Source: Gammaproteobacteria bacterium (lineage in GTDB: Bacteria > Pseudomonadota > Gammaproteobacteria > JAJFKO01). From it: DNA of 64,000 nt. Both the position numbers and the translations under genes were made by a program. The stretch lies in contig JAJFKO010000016.1 of assembly GCA_021773175.1 (NCBI GenBank), forward strand, positions 37,243 to 101,242, given 5' to 3'. This document shows positions 56,631-64,000 of the stretch, piece after piece (position 1 is the stretch's first letter; each line of letters starts with the position of its first letter). The notes beneath the pieces are model-generated. The model had not been told where the DNA came from and made no database searches. It saw only the letters and a program-made list of their open reading frames with translations.

Positions 56631-57086
56631 ATGTCATGTCCAATAGTTAAGAATTATTTAGATGGCCATCACGTAAAATATAATACTATCAAGCACTCAC
56701 CAGCCTATACCGCTCAGGAAGTCGCACAATCGGCACATATCCCAGGCAAAGAAATGGCAAAGTGTGTTATGGTTAAGGCCGATAGTAAGCTGGTTATGGT
56801 TGTATTACCCGCCAATACCCATATTAACTTTACCGCGTTAGAAAAATCCTTAGGCGCAAAGCATGTCACCTTAGCCAGTGAGTATGAATTTAAAAATAAA
56901 TTTCCAGATTGTGATGTTGGCGCTATGCCACCTCTCGGTCACCTGTTTTCAATCGATATGTTTGTGACAGATGATTTAATGAAAGATGACAAAATTGCCT
57001 TTAATGCTGGCACGCATGATGAATTATTTGAAATGCAGCTTAAAGACTTCATGACGCTTGAAAGTCCGACTGTGATCCATTGCTAA
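56631..57086 (+). CDS. YbaK/ProX-type aminoacyl-tRNA deacylase-like protein
   Basis: About 151 residues covering a whole YbaK-fold domain: VKNYLDGHHVKYNTIKHSPAYTAQEVAQSAHIPGKEMAKCVMVKAD, then VMVVLPANTHINFTALEKSLGAKHVTLASEYE and the GAMPPLG loop of the substrate pocket, then a final domain strand. Relatives hydrolyse mischarged tRNA (Cys/Ala on tRNA-Pro) in trans. The MSCPIVK start (ATG 56631, GGAGG 8 bases upstream) is preferred to the GTG at 56616, which contains that site. It is full length, in contrast to the truncated relative at 18601. Confidence 0.85.
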   Translation: MSCPIVKNYLDGHHVKYNTIKHSPAYTAQEVAQSAHIPGKEMAKCVMVKADSKLVMVVLPANTHINFTALEKSLGAKHVTLASEYEFKNKFPDCDVGAMPPLGHLFSIDMFVTDDLMKDDKIAFNAGTHDELFEMQLKDFMTLESPTVIHC

Positions 57087-57110
57087 CAGTTAAAAAGAAG
57101 GAACAAAGGA

Positions 57111-58028
57111 TTGGCAAAGTATATTATTACTGGCGGCTGTGGCTTCATTGGCTCACACTTAGGTGATGCATTAATCACTGCAGGCCATGAAGTACTTGTT
57201 ATCGACAACTTATCTACTGGGTTTAGGAAAAACCTAAATCCTAAGGCTGAGCTTGTCGTTGCGAATGTGTGTAATTTAAAGCAAATTGAAGAAATCATTC
57301 GTGATGTTGATGGTTGCTTTCATTTAGCAGCAATACCTTCTGTCGTCATGCCAGTAGCTGAATGGCAGCAATTTCATACTATCAACTTAACAGCAACGAT
57401 CAATGTTTTACAGACCTGTATTGCCAACGGTAATATCCCTGTTGCTTATGCGTCTTCCTGTGCTGTTTATGGTGATTGTCCGGACTTACCACTTACCGAA
57501 GATAAGCTAATCACCCCGCTTTCGGCTTATGGCGTCGACAAATATAGTTGCGAATTGAATGCTAAAATTGCTAGTCTAAATTATGGTTTAGCTACGTTTG
57601 GCTTGCGGATTTTCAATGTTTATGGCCCTCGGCAAAACCCACGCTCAATTTATTCCGGTGTGATTGCAAAATTTATTGAAGCATTACGTTTAGATAAACC
57701 AATTACTATATATGGTGATGGTGAACAAACGCGAGATTTTGTTTATGTAACAGATATTGTTGCTTCATTAATACATGCAATGGAGTCAGCAAGCGACAAA
57801 GCTCCAACAGCCAATGCTTGTACGGGAAAAATAACCACGGTAAATCAATTAGCAACAATCTTAGCAAAAATACTAAATAAAAAACTTGAAATTGATTATC
57901 AGCCACCGCGTAACTATGATGTTTTGCACTCGTGTGGCAATCCGGAAAAAGCCCGTCAATTTGCTATTAACTGTGAGGTTTCTATTGAAACAGGCTTAAA
58001 ACCAACTGTCGATTACTATTGTCAGTAA
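57111..58028 (+). CDS. NAD-dependent nucleotide-sugar epimerase (GalE/WbpP-like SDR)
   Basis: A 305-residue extended SDR. It starts at TTG 57111 (AAGGA upstream; the first residues AKYIITGGCGFIGSHLGDAL are the NAD fingerprint, so the start cannot be later). DNLSTGFRKNL, LAAIPSVVMPV, SSCAVYGDCPDLPLTEDK, and the catalytic Tyr/Lys in SAYGVDKYSCELN are present, then FNVYGPRQNPRSIYSGVIAKFI and GDGEQTRDFVYVTDI. The pattern is that of UDP-glucose/UDP-GlcNAc 4-epimerases. It converges on the exopolysaccharide operon 58046-64000, whose substrate it may help to make. Confidence 0.85.
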   Translation: MAKYIITGGCGFIGSHLGDALITAGHEVLVIDNLSTGFRKNLNPKAELVVANVCNLKQIEEIIRDVDGCFHLAAIPSVVMPVAEWQQFHTINLTATINVLQTCIANGNIPVAYASSCAVYGDCPDLPLTEDKLITPLSAYGVDKYSCELNAKIASLNYGLATFGLRIFNVYGPRQNPRSIYSGVIAKFIEALRLDKPITIYGDGEQTRDFVYVTDIVASLIHAMESASDKAPTANACTGKITTVNQLATILAKILNKKLEIDYQPPRNYDVLHSCGNPEKARQFAINCEVSIETGLKPTVDYYCQ

Positions 58029-58045
58029 AAGCAGGCCGTCTTCAA

Positions 58046-59419
58046 CTAGAGTTTTTTGCCTAATAAGCGATTAATAATGAAATGTCCGATTCCAAAACAA
58101 CGACACACCACTTTGAATTGACGAAAACCAAACATTTCAACAGTAATCAACAAGAAAATAATAAGCGTATCCTGTAATTTATAATAACGATTAAAACTCA
58201 AATTACTTAGTAGAAATGTTCCTATTGTTAACGCTGTAATAAAGCTCCATGCTAAAGCAAAATATAACGCTGCATTATGCAATGTTGTATAACCATAAAT
58301 AAGCTCAACAACCAACAAAGTATAAGCCGTAAATTCGAATAATGGACTTAATACTTCAAAGAGTAAAAAATATGGATAGGTTACTAATCCGGTAATTTTA
58401 TAACGTGGATTAAAACACATACGGAAGTAAGATAAGATGCTATACAACAAACCTCGCTGCCAGTGATTACGCTGATTCCAGTAACTTCCAAAGGTGTCAG
58501 GTACATCGGTCCAGGCAAGCAAATTAGGTGTAAAACGAATTTTAGCGGGTAATTTATTTTCATAAATATGGGCATGTAAATGCATCACGATTTCAGCATC
58601 TTGTGCAAAATTATTTAAATCATAGCCACCGATATCAAGAGCCGCTTGGCGCTCAAACAATGTAAATGCACCCGCAAATGATAATGAGCCATTTAAAAAG
58701 TTCCAGCCAGAACGTGCAAATAAGAAAGAGCGCAGATATTCACAGACTTGAATAGCCGCCACAAAATGCTCGGGAATATGTTGCTCTATAAACTCACCAT
58801 CTTTAAACTCACAATCATTAAGCACATAGACAGAGCCACCGACACAAACACAATGAGGCTGTGTTAATACACTATACATTAGATTACTAATCGCTTCTTT
58901 TTCTAATAACGTATCCGCATCAACAGACGCAAAATACGGAGACTGGCAAGCATTAATTGCAGAATTCATACTATCGCCAGTATGGCTATGCTCAGTATCT
59001 AAAACGACTAATTGCGGATAAAGACGCGATATATAGTAATTCTTAATTGCTGCTGTTTTAATTTTCTCAGGTACGATACAAGGAATAGCTTCCAGATGAA
59101 AACGTTCGATCATTAGTTCCAATGTATTATCCGTAGAACCATCATTAATAACAATTAGCTTTGTATTTTGATACGTATTCTTCAAAACACTAAGCATAGC
59201 ATCAAACGCCGCTTCACCTTCATTATAAGCTGGCATAATAATAGTAACAGGCGGTGGCTCAATTGTGCCTAATAGTTTATTAATATGCCCGTACTTAGCT
59301 TCTAAATTCGAACGCATGATTCCAGGAAAAGAGGCAATCAACAGCAAGGTATAACCTATTGCTAAAATCAAAAAATAAACAAGAATAATAAAATTTGCTA
59401 TCACAATGAAATGGGGCAT
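58046..59419 (-). CDS. Processive family-2 glycosyltransferase, exopolysaccharide synthase
   Basis: A 457-residue membrane glycosyltransferase like PgaC/hyaluronan synthase. It has an N-terminal membrane helix (FIILVYFLILAIGYTLLLIA), a catalytic domain with VTIIMPAYNEGEAAFDAML, VINDGSTDNT, DADTLLEKEAISNLMYSV (DxD), SLSFAGAFTLFERQAALDIGGYDLNNFAQDAEIVMHLHAH (acceptor/catalytic Asp) and the QxxRW-like QRNHWQRGLLYSI, then about four C-terminal helices (YPYFLLFEVLSPLFEF, ELIYGYTTL, LSFNRYYKLQDTLIIFLLI). These residues mark a processive polymerase that extrudes the chain through its own pore. It begins 3 bases after the HEAT gene stop. Confidence 0.88.
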   Translation of the reverse strand: MPHFIVIANFIILVYFLILAIGYTLLLIASFPGIMRSNLEAKYGHINKLLGTIEPPPVTIIMPAYNEGEAAFDAMLSVLKNTYQNTKLIVINDGSTDNTLELMIERFHLEAIPCIVPEKIKTAAIKNYYISRLYPQLVVLDTEHSHTGDSMNSAINACQSPYFASVDADTLLEKEAISNLMYSVLTQPHCVCVGGSVYVLNDCEFKDGEFIEQHIPEHFVAAIQVCEYLRSFLFARSGWNFLNGSLSFAGAFTLFERQAALDIGGYDLNNFAQDAEIVMHLHAHIYENKLPAKIRFTPNLLAWTDVPDTFGSYWNQRNHWQRGLLYSILSYFRMCFNPRYKITGLVTYPYFLLFEVLSPLFEFTAYTLLVVELIYGYTTLHNAALYFALAWSFITALTIGTFLLSNLSFNRYYKLQDTLIIFLLITVEMFGFRQFKVVCRCFGIGHFIINRLLGKKL

Positions 59420-59422
59420 GCT

Positions 59423-60499
59423 TTAATTCTCCAGTTTCTTGTTATAGTGCTGTAATGCATGTTGCGCAGCCTCATAGGCATAAAGGTCATCTTCTTTATT
59501 AAGTTGTAATAATGTTTGTTTACCTTCATCATTGAGCTGCAATAAAGCATGTGCAGCATTTAAGCGCACCCACCACTCGCTATCTTTTAATAGGCTTAGC
59601 AAGATGTTAGCTTTTTCAGTTACAGCATAAATTCCCATTTGTTTTGCGATTAACGCCCTTACCTCCCAATGTTCATCCTGATGCTCCGCCGCTAATAACT
59701 CACCTAAATTTTCCGGTTGTAAGTGTGATAACATTCTTAATGCCGCCAACTTCAATTCTAATAACTCGGCGTTACTATCTATCAACGTCATTGCTAATAA
59801 TTGCTGTTGCGGCAGAAGGTTCGCAAAAATATCGTATAAGCCTACTTTAATATAAGGATGGTCTTCTTTTAAAAACCGTTCTAACAGTAGCGTAATAACC
59901 TCTTGTGATGATGATTTAAAATAATGAATATATAGCGACCTATTCGGTTTGCGTGTTTCATTAAGCCAATCAATAACGGTGTTAATCGCACGGGGCATTG
60001 AGTATTTAATTGCTACACGACAGGCATGTAAGGTAATGATAGGAATTTTACTATGCAGTAACTTCTCCACAAGCAGATCATCGGTTGCATCCATATAGAA
60101 ATTAAAACACATTAATGCCTGAAAATTCTTAAACCAATATCGAGACTTTGCGTATTTGCGCGCTGTCGCGACTAACTGCTCTTTAGCAAGTTGTTCGCGT
60201 AGTTTTAGCCATACTGCATTATTCTCAATATCTTCTTCAAATTTATTAATCGTTAAAATAATATCAAAATAGTGATGTTTTGCTGATAGAGAAGGAATCG
60301 TAATAAGTTTTTTATCAGAACTCGCAGCAAGAGATGCATGAAATATTCGTAATAATTCATCAGTTGTTTTTGTTTTTCTAGCCTTATTCCGCGCTGAAAT
60401 AAATTGCACGATATAAATACTCGAGGTCAAACCGAGGATGATGAGAATATTAATCATCACCCAGATTTGTATAAAATAAAGAACTTCACCGGAAAACAT
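59423..60499 (-). CDS. Membrane-anchored HEAT-repeat protein
   Basis: A 358-residue protein. One membrane helix near the N-terminus (IWVMINILIILGLTSSIYIVQF, residues 12-33) is followed by a short basic loop and a cytoplasmic helical solenoid. HEAT-like repeats are clear in the C-terminal half: LRMLSHLQPENLGELLAAEHQDEHWEVRALIAKQMGIY, LLSLLKDSEWWVRLNAAHALLQL and NKEDDLYAYEAAQHALQ. Each ends in the Trp-(E/W)-V-R-x-x-A pattern. No enzyme motif is visible. It sits between the outer-membrane TPR-barrel gene and the synthase with 11- and 3-base gaps, so it should be a dedicated accessory or scaffold of that system. Confidence 0.75.
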   Translation of the reverse strand: MFSGEVLYFIQIWVMINILIILGLTSSIYIVQFISARNKARKTKTTDELLRIFHASLAASSDKKLITIPSLSAKHHYFDIILTINKFEEDIENNAVWLKLREQLAKEQLVATARKYAKSRYWFKNFQALMCFNFYMDATDDLLVEKLLHSKIPIITLHACRVAIKYSMPRAINTVIDWLNETRKPNRSLYIHYFKSSSQEVITLLLERFLKEDHPYIKVGLYDIFANLLPQQQLLAMTLIDSNAELLELKLAALRMLSHLQPENLGELLAAEHQDEHWEVRALIAKQMGIYAVTEKANILLSLLKDSEWWVRLNAAHALLQLNDEGKQTLLQLNKEDDLYAYEAAQHALQHYNKKLEN

Positions 60500-60510
60500 A
60501 AATCAACACC

Positions 60511-62379
60511 CTAAAATCGCCAAGCAAATCCAAGATTAATGCCACCAAATTTTCTGACCCTACCATTAGGAAACACCTGCCTTTCCGCTAATACAGCTAT
60601 TAGCATAATGCCATGATGTTCAGTTCCTGGAATAGGGAAATGCACAGTAAACTGAGCAAAATTCATTTTCAAATTGAAAAAACTTACTGTTTGCAAGTCC
60701 GCTAAGTCAGGTGCGCGTCCACCACCGATAACCAATTCAACATACTCATCGACATAATTACCATATTTACGAATTCCAAGAGTATATAGGATTGAGCGCG
60801 GCCCCTCTTTAGGCACAAAATAATAGGGGCGGAAATAAATCCAATAGCTACCTAGAGTCATACCGAGTCGCGAAGATGCCACCGTTAAATTGGTTTGCGC
60901 AATTTTATCGAAGCGCCCTGTGATACCAAAATCAATATTAGAAAAATAAGTAAACGCACCTAGCCCATAACGCTCATCCGGAAATAAACTTGGGTTTGTG
61001 CCATAAGCTAAATCAATATGAAAATATAAATGCTTGTTAATAACGGGATAAGCTTCAAGCTCGCCTTGATAGCCTGAGCGACGAAAGCGATGTGCGTAAT
61101 TTATGCGAGCAATAATTTTCCCATAAAAGGTTTGTCGACCATAGTAAATAGATGTGTAATTCCATATGGTATTGTCATTAGTAGAAGATACATCTTGGTT
61201 GTTTTGAAAAATACCTACTTCATTTAACCCTGCAGTAAAATACGGATCAATATCTTTTATCGCGATAAAGAGTTTTTTACTATTTTCATCATGAGGCTCG
61301 AGTCGAAAAGCGCGATTTAATATTATCACTGATTTAAAGAAATAGCCGCGCATATAATAAACTTTCGCCTCCAGATATAGAAACTTGGCATCACCTGGAT
61401 ATTGTTGCTGTTTCGCATAAATTAGTTTTAATGCGGCTTGATAACTGCGAGTTTTAAACTCAAGGTCTAACAATAGATCCCACGCACCTTCATAGTTTGG
61501 ATATCCTTGTAATACTAATTTTAACTGCTGTTTAGCCGGCTCATATTCTTTAAGCTTATTATAAATGATAGCTAATAAGTAACGAACATCGACATCGCCA
61601 GGATAATGTTGCAAATATTCAATACTTTTTTGTTTTGATTTAACATATCGCTTATCTTTTATTAAGCCTTTTATATAATCAATATCAATACCGCCTTTTT
61701 TAGCCTTCGCTTTCTCTTCTTGTTTTTGCTCCTGGGTTTTAGCCATTTTTTTGGCTTTAAGCTCTGCCTCTACTTTCTGTAAATTTTTTAATAACTTTTG
61801 TGACTTTTCATTTTGCGGCTCAAGCTTTACAATAACTTCTAATGTTTGAATACTCTTTTGCAATTGATTTAAGAAATAATAAGCCACGGCTTTATCATAA
61901 AGAAGTTCCGTATTATCTTTATGATATTTATCACCCTCTTCAGCAAGCTTTAAAACCTCCGCATATTTCTCTTGTTTTAATTTAATTCGAATTAATAGTA
62001 ACCTGACGCCTAAATAATCCGGAGTACTTTGCAAGGCTAATGTCAATTGTTGCCCCGCAAGGCCTGGTTTCTTTAACTTAATAAAGGTTAATGCCAAATA
62101 ATAACGAACATCACTATCTTTCGGATAATATTTTAAATAAATTTTAGATTGCACAACAATGTCTGGGTATTTTTGTGCATCATACATGGTCTTCAATTTT
62201 TTCGGAGTAAGATCTTTCCAATCTTTTGTGGATACTGCAGTTTGGTTATTATTAATATTGTTGGTTTTATCGATGTTTTCAGCATTGCTCACGACAGAAC
62301 ATAGAACCACTGCTGATAAACTAATCGCTAATATTATAGTTCGAAATTTCTTGCTAGTAATGTATTTACTTAGCATCAT
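60511..62379 (-). CDS. TPR protein with C-terminal YaiO-type outer-membrane beta-barrel
   Basis: 622 residues. A signal peptide (MLSKYITSKKFRTIILAISL to VVSNA) leads to two homologous TPR blocks, near residues 60-205 and 235-385. They share DVRYYLALTFIKLKKPGLAGQQ/DVRYLLAIIYNKLKEYEPAKQQ and end in LEPQNEKSQKLL/LEPHDENSKKLF. A basic Lys/Gln linker (KKMAKTQEQKQEEKAKAKKG) separates them. From about residue 400 alternating strands form a YaiO-like barrel that ends with the C-terminal aromatic motif (GFAWRF) recognised by the BAM machinery. In E. coli, YaiO is the outer-membrane partner of polysaccharide genes. Here it likely provides the exit channel for the polymer. Confidence 0.85.
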   Translation of the reverse strand: MMLSKYITSKKFRTIILAISLSAVVLCSVVSNAENIDKTNNINNNQTAVSTKDWKDLTPKKLKTMYDAQKYPDIVVQSKIYLKYYPKDSDVRYYLALTFIKLKKPGLAGQQLTLALQSTPDYLGVRLLLIRIKLKQEKYAEVLKLAEEGDKYHKDNTELLYDKAVAYYFLNQLQKSIQTLEVIVKLEPQNEKSQKLLKNLQKVEAELKAKKMAKTQEQKQEEKAKAKKGGIDIDYIKGLIKDKRYVKSKQKSIEYLQHYPGDVDVRYLLAIIYNKLKEYEPAKQQLKLVLQGYPNYEGAWDLLLDLEFKTRSYQAALKLIYAKQQQYPGDAKFLYLEAKVYYMRGYFFKSVIILNRAFRLEPHDENSKKLFIAIKDIDPYFTAGLNEVGIFQNNQDVSSTNDNTIWNYTSIYYGRQTFYGKIIARINYAHRFRRSGYQGELEAYPVINKHLYFHIDLAYGTNPSLFPDERYGLGAFTYFSNIDFGITGRFDKIAQTNLTVASSRLGMTLGSYWIYFRPYYFVPKEGPRSILYTLGIRKYGNYVDEYVELVIGGGRAPDLADLQTVSFFNLKMNFAQFTVHFPIPGTEHHGIMLIAVLAERQVFPNGRVRKFGGINLGFAWRF

Positions 62380-62380
62380 A

Positions 62381-63352
62381 TTAATTTTCCATATTCTGAA
62401 TTGATGTTGCTATATCTAAAACAGTCTGCTCTAAGGTATATTGGTATTCATATCCTATTAGCATTTTTAATTTTTCTAGATTAGGCTTGCGTCTCTGCGT
62501 ATCGTGATAACCGGGTCCAAAAGCTTGTTCAAATGACATATAGGTCATCTCACTTTTACTACCCAGCAATTCAATAATCGTTTCAGCTAATTGATTAATG
62601 CTAACCTCGAGATTGTTACCAATATTGACTACTTCACCAATACTTTTCTCGGTAACACAAAGTTTATCAATCATTGCTACCATATCACGCACATCACAAA
62701 AAGACCGTGTTTGCTCACCATTACCATAAATTGTTAATGCTGCATTTTGTAACGCTTGCTGAGTTAGGCATGGCGCCACCATCCCATAACGCCCTGTTTG
62801 TTTTGGGCCAATAGTATTAAAAAGTCGTAGTATCGTTACCGGCAAATTAAATTCATGAAAAAATGCTTTCGCCGTACTTTCATTAGCCAGTTTACTAATC
62901 GCATAGGCATGGGTAATTTCACTGGCATCTGAAAGTAGTAAAGGTTCATTTTCAGCTTTCTCAATACAATTGTCACCATAAACCTCTGAGCTTGACGCAA
63001 CAATAACTCTTGGATAACTAGATAATTCTGAAATTGTTCGCAGTAAATAAATTAATGAATTGATATTTTGAGTAATAGTATCTACAGGTTCTTTTAATAC
63101 TTTCTGTACACCAACAATAGCCGCCATGTGATAAACACGCTCTACATCAACAAGTAAGGTTGGCAAGTCATGACAGTTAACAATTTCTTCTTGAATAATT
63201 GTTAAACGCTCGTCGTGATTTGTATTCTGTAAGTTCTTTAAATTTCCGGTGCTAAGATTATCAATCACAATAACATCATCGCCACGTTGTAAATGAAAGC
63301 GAACAAGATGTGAGCCTATAAAGCCTGCTCCACCAGTAATTAATACTTTCAT
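62381..63352 (-). CDS. SDR nucleotide-sugar epimerase/decarboxylase
   Basis: A 323-residue extended SDR. KVLITGGAGFIGSHLVRFHLQRGDDVIVIDNLSTGNLKNL begins it, followed by MAAIVGVQKVLKEPVDT, SSSEVYGDNCIEKAENE, catalytic Tyr/Lys in HAYAISKLANESTA, FNTIGPKQTGRYGMVAPCLTQQAL and GNGEQTRSFCDVRDMVAM. The IGPxQTGRYGMV motif is shared by UDP-glucuronate decarboxylases and UDP-sugar epimerases, so the exact reaction on the dehydrogenase product (epimerisation or decarboxylation) is unclear. The gene lies 36 bases after the dehydrogenase and abuts the TPR-barrel gene. Confidence 0.85.
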   Translation of the reverse strand: MKVLITGGAGFIGSHLVRFHLQRGDDVIVIDNLSTGNLKNLQNTNHDERLTIIQEEIVNCHDLPTLLVDVERVYHMAAIVGVQKVLKEPVDTITQNINSLIYLLRTISELSSYPRVIVASSSEVYGDNCIEKAENEPLLLSDASEITHAYAISKLANESTAKAFFHEFNLPVTILRLFNTIGPKQTGRYGMVAPCLTQQALQNAALTIYGNGEQTRSFCDVRDMVAMIDKLCVTEKSIGEVVNIGNNLEVSINQLAETIIELLGSKSEMTYMSFEQAFGPGYHDTQRRKPNLEKLKMLIGYEYQYTLEQTVLDIATSIQNMEN

Positions 63353-63388
63353 ATATTCTGCCTCATTCTTTGTACCTTCATATTGTGA

Positions 63389-64000
63389 TTATAAACACCA
63401 GTAGTATATGTCAGAATCAAAATTTTGTGCTTGAAACCACTGACCTTTAACATCGACAACCACTCCGGGCTTATTTAATATCTTATTAATTTTTTGTGCT
63501 GAATACTTGCCAAAAACATCATGCTTCATTGCTAATATAACAGCATCAAAATCTTTAAACTCAGTTTCTTCAACCAGCTTAACTCCAAAATTTTCTTGTG
63601 TAACCTGTTTATCGACCAACGGATCAAACACTTTGACATTAACATCATAACTTTCTAATTCATGAATAATATCGAGAACTCGTGAGTTATGTACGACTTT
63701 AGAGTTTTCTTTATAAGCAGCCCCCATAATCACAACATTGGCCTGTTTGACACGAATATTCTGCGCGATTAAACATTTAACTGTTTGCTGAGCGATATAT
63801 TCACCCATTTTGTCGTTAATATTGCGCGCGGTGGTTATTAGCTCTTCATGAAAACCAAGAGATTCTGCTTTATAAATAAAATAATAGGGATCAGCACCAA
63901 TACAATCGCCACCCACGAGACCTGGCTCAAAATTCATAAAATTCCATTTGGTTGCTGCAGCGGCAAGCACTTCTCTAACATTAACGCCCATCTTATTGAA
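63389..64000 (-). CDS. UDP-sugar 6-dehydrogenase, TviB/WbpO-like (partial at the window edge)
   Basis: The C-terminal 200 residues and a few more codons of a nucleotide-sugar dehydrogenase running off the right edge (the frame continues as FNKMG to base 64000). The catalytic Cys lies in FEPGLVGGDCIGADPYYFIYKAESLG, which is the GGHCIGVDPYYL pattern of the UDP-GlcNAc/UDP-GalNAc 6-dehydrogenases (TviB, WbpO) rather than the GGSCFPKDT of UDP-glucose dehydrogenase; the usual His is Asp here. IMGAAYKENSKVVHNSRVLDII and VKVFDPLVDK complete the NAD-binding C-domain. It would give an (amino)uronic acid for the polymer. Confidence 0.87.
   Translation of the reverse strand, partial: FNKMGVNVREVLAAAATKWNFMNFEPGLVGGDCIGADPYYFIYKAESLGFHEELITTARNINDKMGEYIAQQTVKCLIAQNIRVKQANVVIMGAAYKENSKVVHNSRVLDIIHELESYDVNVKVFDPLVDKQVTQENFGVKLVEETEFKDFDAVILAMKHDVFGKYSAQKINKILNKPGVVVDVKGQWFQAQNFDSDIYYWCL

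Noticed and set aside
57111..58028. Assigning the SDR as TviC (UDP-GlcNAcA 4-epimerase) to complete a Vi-antigen pathway
   Set aside because: The motifs fit a general 4-epimerase; nothing distinguishes the Vi enzyme by eye, and no TviD or TviE homologue is present.

Overview
The window comes from an AT-rich gammaproteobacterium (roughly 38% G+C by eye). The division/cell-wall cluster (murB-ddl-ftsQ-ftsA-ftsZ-lpxC), fadB/fadI-type genes, an arn-type lipid A locus and several large helical proteins without recognisable bacterial relatives point to a host-associated lineage of Legionellales/Coxiellaceae/Berkiella type. That placement is inference; no rRNA or other decisive marker lies in the window. 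I saw no tRNA, rRNA, CRISPR array, transposase, integrase or prophage.

Region 1 (1-12.2 kb) is accessory and metabolic. It holds the end of a DapA-family gene, an ABM monooxygenase, an exported GH3 protein, a YbiC-type dehydrogenase, a 1116-residue repeat-bearing protein, an animal-type heme peroxidase with an RTX tail, YaiI, an AMI1-type amidase, the remnant of a Bcr/CflA drug transporter and an alpha/beta hydrolase. Region 2 (12.2-26 kb) is a mosaic of small-molecule enzymes, two MFS transporters, two uridine-kinase-like ATPases, methyltransferases, Ada with an inverted repeat at its start, a TetR regulator, and a divergent MocR/flavoprotein pair.

Region 3 (26-33.4 kb) is the cell-division and envelope cluster, all on the minus strand, preceded by a 600-bp gene-free stretch of inverted-repeat elements. 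One of these (26421-26585) has a derivative at 32383-32428 that supplies the last codons and the stop of murB. Region 4 (33.4-46.9 kb) carries cytochrome b561, an L,D-transpeptidase, a three-gene operon (FadI-type thiolase, fumarylacetoacetase, FadB-type enzyme), a degenerate Ras-like GTPase, rluC, and ribD-ribBA-ribH.

Region 5 (47-52.8 kb) is a tight plus-strand run: an ArnE/F-like small membrane protein, arnB, arnC, an ArnA that has only the decarboxylase domain, RNase T, hemB and a DciA-like gene. Region 6 (53-57.1 kb) has small unknowns, a lone PAS protein, two effector-like unknowns and a YbaK-type deacylase. Region 7 (57.1-64 kb) is the most interesting: a nucleotide-sugar dehydrogenase of the TviB/WbpO type, an SDR epimerase/decarboxylase, a TPR protein with a YaiO-type outer-membrane barrel, a membrane-anchored HEAT-repeat protein and a processive family-2 glycosyltransferase form one operon, with a second epimerase converging on it. 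Together they look like a synthase-dependent exopolysaccharide machine, perhaps making an (amino)uronic-acid polymer, in which a HEAT protein sits where known systems have other accessory factors.
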